Shown here one piece after another: positions 25,982-34,024 of a DNA stretch of 64,000 nt. The stretch comes from DASQPR01 sp963727415 (lineage in GTDB: Bacteria > Actinomycetota > Actinomycetes > Mycobacteriales > Micromonosporaceae). Location of the stretch: assembly GCA_963727415.1 (NCBI GenBank), contig CAVSGF010000003.1:310001-374000 (forward strand). The letters run 5' to 3'. Numbering within the stretch: the stretch's first letter is position 1; each line of letters starts with the position of its first letter. The notes beneath the pieces are model-generated. The model made no database searches. It worked only from the letters and a program-made list of their open reading frames with translations, and was not told the origin of the DNA. Position numbers and translations under genes: made by a program.

Positions 25982-28900
25982 ATCAAACGCACCCGAATTT
26001 CCGTAGGCGTAGTCACGAGCCTCACCCTCGCGCTCATCGGCCCCTCGGTGGCCCGGGCGGACGTAGCCACGGACACGACGCCTCCGCCGGGGCAGGTGAA
26101 GACCTACACGCTGGTCACCGGCGACCGGGTCACCGTCACTAGCACTCCCGACGGCAGGCCGTTGGTCGACCTGGCGTCGAGCACCGCTGGAGCGACCACG
26201 ATGGAGGTGCTGACCACCGGGTCGCACCTCTACGTACTGCCCGCCGACGCCGCCGGCTTCGTCGGCCAACCACTCGACCTGAGCTTGTTCGACGTCAACG
26301 CCCTGCCACAGTCATCGACGGACAGCACCGCTCAACCGGAACTGACGGTCGAGTACACAGCGGACGGCGCCCACCAGGTGCCACCTGGGCTGACGAGGAA
26401 CGGCACCGGCACCTTCAGAATCACCAACCCCCGCGAGTTCGGCCAGGCGCTCGCGGCGCAGTGGCAGGCCGACAAGCGAGGGATCGCGGGCACGGACATT
26501 TTTGCCGGAATCTCGAGGATCGCGCTCGCCGCAGTGCCGGCCGCCAGCCCCCCGACAGGCAAACTCTTCACTGTCACGGTCAGGGCCTTCGACCGGCTCG
26601 GGCACCGCGACAGCGGTGACATGGGTACGGTCTCCAACGCCGATAACACCGACACCTTCATCGCCAGCCAGTCCTACTACAGGGGCGAGTTCGCGTTCAG
26701 CGTGCCGGCGGGACACTACAGTGTTTCCTCCATCATCTCGACGGTCTATCCGGACCGGAGCCACGACTTCACGCTGGCGGTCTCACCCGAGGTGACCGTC
26801 ACTCACGACACGACGGTCATCCTCGACGCCCGCAAGGGGAACCGGTTGTCCGTCAGCACCCCGCGGCCTGCCGCCGCGGTCGAGCAGACGCTCAACTACC
26901 AGCGCGACGCGCAGAACGGCCCGGGATTCGCGTGGTCGTTCGCCACCTTCGATTCAACCCCGCTCTACGCGACGCCAACCGAGCCCGTGCAGGTCGGCCA
27001 GGTTTCGTTCTACCCGTACGTACGCATGGCCGGCACCGACGGTGGGCTGAACAGTTACCTCTATGACCTCGAGTTCCCGTCTATCGGATCGATCCCTTCG
27101 GATCTCAGCGAGAACGTCACAGCCGACCGCCTCGCCACCATCGACGCCAGCTACCACAGCGCGGTGCCCGGCCGGGCGGAGTCCGAGAGCCGCATCGGCC
27201 TCATGCCATGGCAGATGTCGGCCGTCGGCGCGACAAATACGCTGGTGGCACCCCTGACTCGGACCGAGTACGTCACGGCCGCGCCCGACCTCTACTGGAT
27301 GCAGACGGTCACCGCCGACGACCAGAGCCAGGACGGCTACACCCAGAGCCACGTCGTGGCCTACACGCCGGGCGAGCGCAGCACGACCGAGTGGATGGCC
27401 GAACCGATGGTGCCCGGCATCATGCAGCAGCCGGTCCTCGGCCAGGCCTGCCCGGTCTGCCGCAGCGGCGACACCCTGAACACCATGCTGTTCCCGCATA
27501 CCGACAATTCCGGTGACGTCGAGCTGCCCGACTCCTCGACGACCCAGAACCTCGCGCTCTACCAGGACGGTGTGCAAATCGGTCAGTCATCGGCGGGTTT
27601 CGCGAGCTTCCATCTCAGCCCCGATCCTGCGACGTACCAGCTGGTCTACGACGTCAGCCGAAGCGCCCCGTGGTGGCCGGCCTCGACCACCGTACACACC
27701 ACCTGGACCTTCCCGTCCGCGGAGCGCGCACCTGACCAGCTGCCGTCCGGGTGGACCTGCAGCGACAAGAGCGGTGGTGGCGGCGGCGGTAGAGCCGACA
27801 GGGGCGGAGGCGGAGGCGGAGGCGGCGGAGAAGGCTGCAGTTTCGAGCCGCTGCTCTTCTCCAGCTACCGCACCTCGGCGGGCATCGACGACGTGGTCCC
27901 GGCAGGCGGGCCCGCGACCGTCGACGTGACCGTCGGCCACCAGCGCGGTGCCGCCGACGCCGCGCTTGACGCCTTCTCGGCGCAGGTGTCCTACGACGAC
28001 GGTCAGACCTGGCGAGACGTACCGGCGACCGCGGCGGGTGACGGGACCTACCGGCTGAGCTATCCGCAGCCGACGCTGGAGCAGACCACCGGCTTCGCGT
28101 CCCTGCGCATCCACGCGGCCGACCGTTCGGGCAGCTCGATCGAGCAAACGATCATCCGCGCCTACCCGCTCGTGGTCACCTCCCCGGCCCAACTTCCGAC
28201 CGGATCGGACTCGGGGAATGTGCGCGCCTGCTCCACCCCGGCGGTAGCCCCGTTCGTTCAGTGCATGGCCGTCGTGAACACGGCCGCCGGAGTCTCGCGC
28301 GGCGCGCCCACCGGCTACGGGCCCGCCGATATCGAGTCGGCCTACCACCTGTCGCCGAGCGCCGGGGCGGGCAAGACGGTCGCGATCGTCGACGCGTACG
28401 ACGACCCGTACGCCGAGGCGGATCTCGCGGCCTACCGTGCCCACTACGGGCTGCCGCCCTGTACCACCGCGAACCACTGTTTCACCAAGGTCAACCAGCG
28501 CGGTGCGACTGCCAACCTGCCGGCGCCCGACCCGGGCTGGGGACTGGAGATCTCGCTCGACGTTGACGCGGTCTCGGCTGCCTGCCCGTCGTGCCGGATC
28601 CTCCTGGTCGAAGCCGACAGCCCGTCGCTCGTTGACCTGATCCCGGCCGTCCGCGCCGCGGCGGCGCTGGGGGCGGACGCGATCTCCAACAGTTACGGCA
28701 GTCGTGGTGAGTTCTCCGGTGAGCAGACGCTGGAGCGCTACTACAAAGATCTGCCCATGCCGTTCGTCGTCGCCAGCGGTGACTACGGGTACGGCAACGG
28801 CGCTCCCCTGATCGGTGGCGTGAGCTACCCGGCCGCCTCCCGATACGCGATCGCGGTCGGCGGTACGTCGCTCGCTCCCGCCGACAGCGCGCGCGGCTGG

Positions 28901-29299
28901 TCGGAGTCCGCGTGGGACGGCGCCACCAGTGGCTGTTCGGCTTACATCCACAAGCCTGGCTGGCAGCGTGACACGCTGTGCGGCTTGCGCACGGTCGCCG
29001 ACGTCTCCGCGGTAGCCGACCCGAAGACCGGGCTCGCCGTCTACGACACCTTCGGCTTCAAGGGATGGGTACAGGTGGGCGGAACCAGCCTCGCCACTCC
29101 GATCGTGTCGAGCGTCTACGCGATGGGTGGGGTACCCAAGACGCCATACGCGTCGAGCCTGTACATGGATCCCGCCGGACTCTACGACGTCGTCGGTGGC
29201 AGCAACGGCCAGTGCCAGGAAACCTACCTGTGCACGGGAGTCGCCGGTTACGACGGACCCACCGGGCTCGGCTCCCCTGACGCTACGTCGGCGTTCTGA
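25982..29299 (+). CDS. Large secreted S53 (sedolisin/kumamolisin-like) serine-carboxyl protease
   Basis: 1105 aa if started at ATC 25982, which has AGGGGG 5 nt upstream. The first ordinary start (GTG 26048) would cut off the signal peptide IKRTRISVGVVTSLTLALIG...ARA. The N-terminal half (to about residue 610) is a beta-rich region opening with GQVKTYTLVTGDRVTV, as in large actinobacterial secreted proteases. A Gly-rich linker lies near 600-620. The sedolisin domain is about 760-1100: Glu856 and Asp860 in LEISLDVDAV and nucleophile Ser1036 in GGTSLATPI. A D-rich C-terminal end (YDGPTGLGSPDATSAF) can supply Ca2+ ligands. Expected to digest proteins outside the cell. Confidence 0.82.
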   Translation: MKRTRISVGVVTSLTLALIGPSVARADVATDTTPPPGQVKTYTLVTGDRVTVTSTPDGRPLVDLASSTAGATTMEVLTTGSHLYVLPADAAGFVGQPLDLSLFDVNALPQSSTDSTAQPELTVEYTADGAHQVPPGLTRNGTGTFRITNPREFGQALAAQWQADKRGIAGTDIFAGISRIALAAVPAASPPTGKLFTVTVRAFDRLGHRDSGDMGTVSNADNTDTFIASQSYYRGEFAFSVPAGHYSVSSIISTVYPDRSHDFTLAVSPEVTVTHDTTVILDARKGNRLSVSTPRPAAAVEQTLNYQRDAQNGPGFAWSFATFDSTPLYATPTEPVQVGQVSFYPYVRMAGTDGGLNSYLYDLEFPSIGSIPSDLSENVTADRLATIDASYHSAVPGRAESESRIGLMPWQMSAVGATNTLVAPLTRTEYVTAAPDLYWMQTVTADDQSQDGYTQSHVVAYTPGERSTTEWMAEPMVPGIMQQPVLGQACPVCRSGDTLNTMLFPHTDNSGDVELPDSSTTQNLALYQDGVQIGQSSAGFASFHLSPDPATYQLVYDVSRSAPWWPASTTVHTTWTFPSAERAPDQLPSGWTCSDKSGGGGGGRADRGGGGGGGGGEGCSFEPLLFSSYRTSAGIDDVVPAGGPATVDVTVGHQRGAADAALDAFSAQVSYDDGQTWRDVPATAAGDGTYRLSYPQPTLEQTTGFASLRIHAADRSGSSIEQTIIRAYPLVVTSPAQLPTGSDSGNVRACSTPAVAPFVQCMAVVNTAAGVSRGAPTGYGPADIESAYHLSPSAGAGKTVAIVDAYDDPYAEADLAAYRAHYGLPPCTTANHCFTKVNQRGATANLPAPDPGWGLEISLDVDAVSAACPSCRILLVEADSPSLVDLIPAVRAAAALGADAISNSYGSRGEFSGEQTLERYYKDLPMPFVVASGDYGYGNGAPLIGGVSYPAASRYAIAVGGTSLAPADSARGWSESAWDGATSGCSAYIHKPGWQRDTLCGLRTVADVSAVADPKTGLAVYDTFGFKGWVQVGGTSLATPIVSSVYAMGGVPKTPYASSLYMDPAGLYDVVGGSNGQCQETYLCTGVAGYDGPTGLGSPDATSAF

Positions 29300-29387
29300 C
29301 CTTCTCCAGGCACCGGCAGCGTCGGCCACCACGCCACCAGCGCCCGATGGCGCCGTAGGCGGGGGAACGGCAAGGTGGCGGGCCGCT

Positions 29388-29430
29388 GGCGGGACCCGGA
29401 TGGCGTGATCTATGCCATCCGGGTCCCGCC
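29388..29430. terminator. Strong hairpin between the S53 protease and the convergent regulator
   Basis: A 17-bp perfect stem, GGCGGGACCCGGATGGC (29388-29404) and GCCATCCGGGTCCCGCC (29414-29430), with a 9-nt loop. It lies 88 bp after the protease stop. Confidence 0.85.
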
Positions 29431-29434
29431 ATTC

Positions 29435-29707
29435 TGGATCGGGGCTTCGCGGGCCTGGCACGGAGAGCCGCCGTACCTTGGACGCCAATTTCACCGTCGG
29501 ATTACGTCTGCTGGTCTTTTCGCTGCGGATGTAATCGGCTTCTTCGAGCTTGCGCAGGTGGATGATCAGGTTGCCGGGGGTAAGTCCGAGGATCTCCTGC
29601 AGCGGAGTGAAGGAGAGTGTGTCGCCGTCCGGCCACGCCGCCAAGGTCGCGACGATCTTCAGCTGGGTGGGCACGTGGATCAGGGGGTCGAGTTCGTCGT
29701 CAGCCAT
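29435..29707 (-). pseudogene. Winged-helix transcriptional regulator, frameshifted at its 3' end
   Basis: From ATG 29707 the protein begins MADDELDPLIHVPTQLKIVA, then SFTPLQEILGLTPGNLIIHL and RKLEEADYIRSEKTS, a clear ArsR/HTH_27-like winged helix of about 70 residues. The expected wing strand (TVxLTxxGxAAL) is broken. The frame runs on through the protease hairpin without a stop, while a neighbouring frame gives VQGTAALRARPAKP. So one base is missing near 29485 and the last 20-30 residues are lost. The DNA-binding part is intact, so it may still function in part. Its start overlaps the stop of a membrane-protein fragment. Confidence 0.55.
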
Positions 29708-29788
29708 GACGCACCGTCGCGCGCTGCTGCCAGGCAATGACAGCGGCGTTGCCCAGCAGCAGCGCGCAGAGGCATCGCGACGCCCAAG
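29700..29788 (-). pseudogene. C-terminal scrap of a small membrane protein
   Basis: The minus frame ending with TGA at 29700-29702 reads CALLLGNAAVIAWQQRATVR. This is a membrane helix with a basic tail, and its stop overlaps the ATG of the winged-helix gene (ATGGCTGA), as expected for an old two-gene operon. The rest of the gene is absent because the FMN-binding protein gene ends at 29789. Confidence 0.35.
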
Positions 29789-30286
29789 CTAGTCGTCCTC
29801 GTCGGCGTGAAGGTTCGGCGGTGCGGGCGGCGCGGACGGTTGGGGGCCGGTCGGCGTGCCGGTGAAATGGGCGGCGTCGATCGCGGCTTGCAGTGATTGC
29901 ACGTATCCGGTGGTGGTGACCGTGGCACCGCTGACACCGTGGATGTGTGCGCTTTGCGCCGCGAGCGCCTGTGCGCGCAGTGTGGGCAGGGCGTACGCGT
30001 TGATCGCCTGGTCCATTGCGGAACCGGTGGGTTGCTGCAACACACCCACGTCAGTGATGCGCTGACCGGTGATGTGCAGTTGCACCTGCACCGGACCCCA
30101 CCTGGTACGGATCGCCGGGCCGTTGACGGTGAGCGCGCGGTTACCGCTATCCGCACTGACGACGCTGGCCGGAGCACCGGTCACCGCCGTCGTCGGGATC
30201 CGCGTGCCGCCGGTGCTGGTGCGGTACGTGAATAGCAGCACCAGCGCCGCGACCGAGACCGCGAGCCACATTGTTATCCTGCGCAT
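29789..30286 (-). CDS. Extracytoplasmic FMN-binding domain protein
   Basis: 165 aa. A single N-terminal membrane anchor (MWLAVSVAALVLLFTY) is followed by an FMN-binding domain (about residues 60-140): VQVQLHITGQRITDVGVLQQ and the attachment motif SGATVTTTGY, whose Thr normally carries covalently bound FMN put on by ApbE. A Pro-rich acidic tail follows. The ATG at 30286 has GAGGAGG at ideal spacing. It lies 19 bp after the ferric-reductase-like gene in the same operon, which suggests electron transfer from that membrane oxidoreductase to the outside. Confidence 0.87.
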   Translation of the reverse strand: MRRITMWLAVSVAALVLLFTYRTSTGGTRIPTTAVTGAPASVVSADSGNRALTVNGPAIRTRWGPVQVQLHITGQRITDVGVLQQPTGSAMDQAINAYALPTLRAQALAAQSAHIHGVSGATVTTTGYVQSLQAAIDAAHFTGTPTGPQPSAPPAPPNLHADEDD

Positions 30287-30305
30287 TCCGATCCCTCCTC
30301 CGTCT

Positions 30306-31721
30306 CTACCACGCGAAGTCCTCGACGTGGATGTTGGCGGGCGGCATGCCAACTTCGCGTAGCGCTCGCCGTACCGCAGCCATCCATTCGGGCGGACCGC
30401 AGACGTACGCGTCACGTTCCGCCACGTCGGGTACGAGCCGGCGCAGCATGGCGGCGTCGCCGTGGCAGACGAGGTGCGCGGGAAGGAAAGAACCGATCGC
30501 TCGCGGACCGGTCAGCGAAACGACGCGTACACCACGTTGTGCAAAATCGTCGAGTTCGGCTGCGAATACCGCGTTGGAGCCGCTGGTGCGGTACAGCACG
30601 GTCACCGGCCTCGACGCCATGTCGGCGTCGCCGAGCAACGCACGAATCGCGGTAATGCCGACACCGGCCGCGAACGCGACGACCGCTCGTCCCTGCGACC
30701 GCGCCGCGGTCATCGCGCCGTACGGACCTTCGATCAGCACTCGGGTCCCAGGCCGGATGGCCGCGGCGCGGCGACTGCCGTCACCGAGGTCCTTGACCGT
30801 GATCCGCAGGCAATCACCATCCGGCGGAGCCGACAACGAGTACGGGTGTCCGCGCGACCAACCGCGTCCGGAACGGAAGCGCCAGATGAAGAACTGGCCG
30901 GCCCGCACCGGCAGCCGATCCAGCCGACGGCCGCGCATGTGGATCGACACGACACCGGGCGCCTCCATGACCGTTTTGGTGACCACGAGTCGGTGGCGCA
31001 GCGTGCGCCAGATCGGCAAGCCAACACGGAATACGAGCATGCTGCCGGCGGCGAGCGCATACAGGCTCCACCAATATCCGCGGGCGATCGGCGAGGAGAT
31101 GAAGTCCGTACCGGTCCAGAGTTGGTGGGGCACCCCAAGCGCCACGCCGACATACGCGTACAGATGGATCAAGTGCCAGGACTCGTAACGCAGCCGGCGG
31201 CGGGAAGCCCGGACCGAGGTAACGATCACCAGGCCGATCAGTGCGGTACCGGCCGCGGCGAGCAGCATGCCGGGATAGTCCAGCACCAGCGCGCGGATCT
31301 GGGCAAGCGCTCCCGTGTGCGCCGTCGCGGCGTACCCGGCGGTGATGGCGACGACATGCACGACGAGAAGCCAGAAGGAAGCGTGTCCGACGGCACGGTG
31401 ACGCCGGGCCAGCCGATCTTGCCCGTACCAGCGCTCGATCCACGGGATTCGCGCCATCAACAGCACTTGGAGCAGCAGCAACACCGCGGCGAGCAGGCCG
31501 GTCAGCCGGCCGACCGAGGTTAGACCGTGGTCCGAGCCGGCGAGCGCCGCGACGCCGCCGTGGTAAATCCACAGCGCCACGACAGCGGTGAGGTTGGCGA
31601 GCACGGCGGCGCCGGAGAAATCCGCCCAGCCACGTCGCGCGCGGGAGGCACCGACGTGTGGCGCACAGGTCCTCGGCGTGACCTGCTCGGCGGCTCGTTC
31701 GAGTGTCCCGGTCGCATCCAT
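30306..31721 (-). CDS. Ferric reductase-like membrane oxidoreductase with FAD/NAD domain
   Basis: 471 aa from ATG 31721; ATG 31769 is an alternative. Residues about 40-230 hold six membrane segments with paired His for two haems (RHRAVGHASFWLLVVHVVAI and SWHLIHLYAYVGVALGVPHQ). The C-terminal part is a ferredoxin-NADP reductase module: FAD motif GHPYSLSAPP, GPYGAMT, the NAD-binding FAAGVGITAIRALL and the final CGPPEWM. It should carry electrons from NAD(P)H through FAD and haem across the membrane. The partner FMN-binding protein follows. Divergent from the response regulator at 31784. Confidence 0.87.
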   Translation of the reverse strand: MDATGTLERAAEQVTPRTCAPHVGASRARRGWADFSGAAVLANLTAVVALWIYHGGVAALAGSDHGLTSVGRLTGLLAAVLLLLQVLLMARIPWIERWYGQDRLARRHRAVGHASFWLLVVHVVAITAGYAATAHTGALAQIRALVLDYPGMLLAAAGTALIGLVIVTSVRASRRRLRYESWHLIHLYAYVGVALGVPHQLWTGTDFISSPIARGYWWSLYALAAGSMLVFRVGLPIWRTLRHRLVVTKTVMEAPGVVSIHMRGRRLDRLPVRAGQFFIWRFRSGRGWSRGHPYSLSAPPDGDCLRITVKDLGDGSRRAAAIRPGTRVLIEGPYGAMTAARSQGRAVVAFAAGVGITAIRALLGDADMASRPVTVLYRTSGSNAVFAAELDDFAQRGVRVVSLTGPRAIGSFLPAHLVCHGDAAMLRRLVPDVAERDAYVCGPPEWMAAVRRALREVGMPPANIHVEDFAW

Positions 31722-31743
31722 GCGAACAGCGTCGGGCCGTGTT

Positions 31744-31763
31744 CTCAGAGCGATCTCAGAGCG
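31744..31763. promoter_or_regulatory. Direct repeat, candidate OmpR-type response-regulator site
   Basis: CTCAGAGCG occurs at 31744-31752 and again at 31755-31763. The 11-bp spacing is one helical turn, the typical arrangement for tandem binding of OmpR/PhoB regulators. It lies between the divergent ferric-reductase-like gene and the response regulator gene, so it may control both. Confidence 0.6.
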
Positions 31764-31783
31764 GCGCATGCCACGATGTAGTC

Positions 31784-32443
31784 ATGGACCGTCGAGCATT
31801 GCTGCTCGTCGAAGATGATCGCCAGCTGTCCGGCTTGCTGACCGAGGTGCTGACTGACGCCGGTTACGCCGTCGATGTCGCCCCCGATGGGCAGCGCGGC
31901 CTTCATCTCGCGCTGACCCGCCGGTACGAGGCGATGATCGTGGATCGGCTCCTGCCCGCGATCGAGGGAGCTGATCTGGTGTCTCGGCTGCGGTCGCGAG
32001 GGATCGCCGTGCCGATCCTGATGCTTACCGCACTTGGCACGGTCCCGGACCGGGTCTCCGGCCTCGACGCCGGAGCCGAGGACTATCTGGTGAAGCCCTT
32101 CGACATCGACGAACTCCTGGCCCGGCTGCGCGCGATGCTCCGGCGTCATCCGGACAGATCGAACACTCTCAGCCTGGGCGAGCGGAACCTCGACGTCCCG
32201 GGGCGGCGGGTCATCGGCAATGGTCCGCCCGTCGAACTGTCAGCCCGCGAATGTGAACTGCTCCGTGTTCTAGCGGCGCGGCCGGCTCAGGTGTTCACCC
32301 GAGCCGAGCTGCTCACCAGCGTGTTCACCGACGCCGACAGCGTGGGCGTGGTCGACACCTATGTCTACTACCTGCGGCGCAAGCTCGGGCAGCGCGTCGT
32401 GAAGACCGTGCATGGGCTCGGCTACCGGATGGGCGTGGCATGA
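31784..32443 (+). CDS. OmpR-family response regulator
   Basis: 219 aa. The receiver domain has acidic pocket E10-D11-D12, phospho-acceptor Asp54 in MIVDRLLP, a Thr in MLTALG and Lys in YLVKPFD. The winged-helix effector spans about 125-217 (ELSARECELLRVLAARPAQV, VDTYVYYLRRKLG, VKTVHGLGYRMG). Followed by its histidine kinase at 32529. The direct repeat upstream suggests autoregulation and control of the divergent redox operon. Confidence 0.9.
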   Translation: MDRRALLLVEDDRQLSGLLTEVLTDAGYAVDVAPDGQRGLHLALTRRYEAMIVDRLLPAIEGADLVSRLRSRGIAVPILMLTALGTVPDRVSGLDAGAEDYLVKPFDIDELLARLRAMLRRHPDRSNTLSLGERNLDVPGRRVIGNGPPVELSARECELLRVLAARPAQVFTRAELLTSVFTDADSVGVVDTYVYYLRRKLGQRVVKTVHGLGYRMGVA

Positions 32444-32529
32444 GACGCCGGCGCCTTTCGCCCGCCCCGAGACCGAGACTCCGCCCGGTGCGGTTCGCCG
32501 TCCGGCAGTGCTGGGACGAGGGAATCTGA
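32440..32529 (+). CDS. Possible 29-aa coupling peptide between response regulator and kinase
   Basis: An ATG overlaps the response regulator stop (ATGA) and this frame ends with a TGA that overlaps the kinase ATG (TGATG). The product (MRRRRLSPAPRPRLRPVRFA...) is very Arg-rich and matches nothing known to me. It may simply keep ribosomes moving to the kinase start, or be chance in high-GC DNA. Confidence 0.3.
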   Translation: MRRRRLSPAPRPRLRPVRFAVRQCWDEGI

Positions 32530-33767
32530 TGGCGGCTGCCGGTACCTCAGCGCGCGACGCCCGGCTGGTGCGCCGCGCCGCGTTGGTCGTCACGGCCCAG
32601 ACCGTGGCGGCCGTCGCGCTGGTGGTAACGATTGTCGCCATTACCGCGCTCGCGTTGACGCAGCACACCCAGCGCACAGCCGCCGAGCGGCTGGTGCGCA
32701 CGGCCGCGCTGTCGGCTCGCTCGGTCGACCAGCCGCCGGCCGGCGTCGTACTGCTGATCCGGGACGACGCCGGGCTCGTGTCGGTGAGCCCAGGCACGCC
32801 GCCGCCGCTTGCGTCGATCGAGATAACCTCGCTGCCGGCTGGGCTGAGCACCGCCAACATCGCGCTGGAAGCGGACGATCCCCAAGAGACAACTCCGTTT
32901 CAACTGTATGCGGCCGATCGTGGCGGGGAACGGGTGGTTGCCGCACTCGATGTCGGCTACCAGGCCGAGGAGACGCACCGACTGATCATGTCGCTGCTGA
33001 TCGCGGGCGGTGCCGGTATCGCGGCCGCCGCGTTGCTCAGCTGGCTGGTCGGCACCGGGGCGGTGCGGCCACTTCAGCGCGCCCTCGCATTGCAGCGCCG
33101 GTTCGTCACTGATGCGAGCCACGAACTGCGTACACCGCTGTCGATCGTGCACACCCGAGCGCAGATGCTCCAGCGGCGGCCCGGCCTCGACGACGTAACG
33201 CGCGCGGGCCTCGCACAACTCGTCGCGGACACGCATGTCCTCAGCGACATCGTCACCGACCTGCTGCTCTCGGCTGATCTGGAACACCGGCCCCAGATGC
33301 ACGAGATCGTCGACATGGGCGTACTCGCGCAGGACGTGGTGGCCAGCATGAGCATCGCCGCCGAGACCGGCGGTGTCGACCTCATCGCGCGCACGCCGGA
33401 CTCGCCGGTTCTCGTGCGTGGTGTGCCGGCCGCGTTGCGCCGAGCGGTGAACTCGCTGGTCGATAACGCCATCGGGCACAGTTCGGCGGGCGGCAGTGTG
33501 ACTGTCGCTGTCGCGATGCGCGGCCCACGCACCACCATCACCGTGGCCGACACCGGGGAGGGCATGGATCCGCACGAAGGGCCGCGGTTGCTGGCCAGGT
33601 TTGCGCGCGCCGAGAAGGAGACCGGCCGCGGGCGCGGCTTCGGCCTCGGCCTCGCGCTCGTCAACGAGGTAGTCCGTACCCACGGCGGCACCTTCGAATT
33701 GACCGGGGCGCCCGGCGCCGGCGCCACCGCGACGATCAACCTGCCTCTCGCGGCGGCAGACACCTGA
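32529..33767 (+). CDS. Sensor histidine kinase
   Basis: 412 aa from ATG 32529, preceded by GAGGGA. Two membrane segments (about 17-44 and 152-176) flank an extracytoplasmic sensor region of about 105 residues. The H box is ASHELRTPL with His198. The ATP-binding domain has the N box SLVDNAIGHS, G1 DTGEGMD and G2 GFGLGLALV. Cognate to the response regulator upstream. Because the nearby operon carries electrons to the cell surface, redox state or a metal could be the signal, but that is inference. Confidence 0.9.
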   Translation: MAAAGTSARDARLVRRAALVVTAQTVAAVALVVTIVAITALALTQHTQRTAAERLVRTAALSARSVDQPPAGVVLLIRDDAGLVSVSPGTPPPLASIEITSLPAGLSTANIALEADDPQETTPFQLYAADRGGERVVAALDVGYQAEETHRLIMSLLIAGGAGIAAAALLSWLVGTGAVRPLQRALALQRRFVTDASHELRTPLSIVHTRAQMLQRRPGLDDVTRAGLAQLVADTHVLSDIVTDLLLSADLEHRPQMHEIVDMGVLAQDVVASMSIAAETGGVDLIARTPDSPVLVRGVPAALRRAVNSLVDNAIGHSSAGGSVTVAVAMRGPRTTITVADTGEGMDPHEGPRLLARFARAEKETGRGRGFGLGLALVNEVVRTHGGTFELTGAPGAGATATINLPLAAADT

Positions 33768-33797
33768 CAAGTCTTCGTAGACACCAGTGGTGCTGCC

Positions 33798-33905
33798 TCC
33801 CCGGTAGACGTTGTCCTCGACCGTGTCACCGGCCAAGGGACCACGCTGGTTGTCGCCGAGCGCATGGGGCGCACGGCCATCGGGGTTGAGTTTTGTCGGC
33901 GATGC
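33798..33905 (+). pseudogene. DNA methyltransferase C-terminal remnant
   Basis: The plus frame reads PVDVVLDRVTGQGTTLVVAE then RMGRTAIGVEF. This follows the SAM-binding motif of amino DNA methyltransferases (VLDPFxGSGTT...A..GR..IGVE), with the usual DPF and GSG altered to DRV and GQG. Only about 36 codons remain between the kinase and the S51 peptidase gene. Confidence 0.45.
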
Positions 33906-34024
33906 CTTCCGCCCGAGTGCGCTCGACTGCAATTAGGCTTGCCTCGTCCAGCATCGACGAGTCTCGCGATGGTCCTCGGTCGGTACGCCACGCCAGTCCA
34001 TCGCACTCGATTTCGGGAGGCACC

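Noticed and set aside
27587..29434. Very long open minus frame running antisense to the S53 protease and joined to the winged-helix regulator
   Set aside because: Its sequence is Arg/Gly/Val-rich, typical of the antisense of a high-GC gene. Only the first 70 residues or so from 29707 are real protein.
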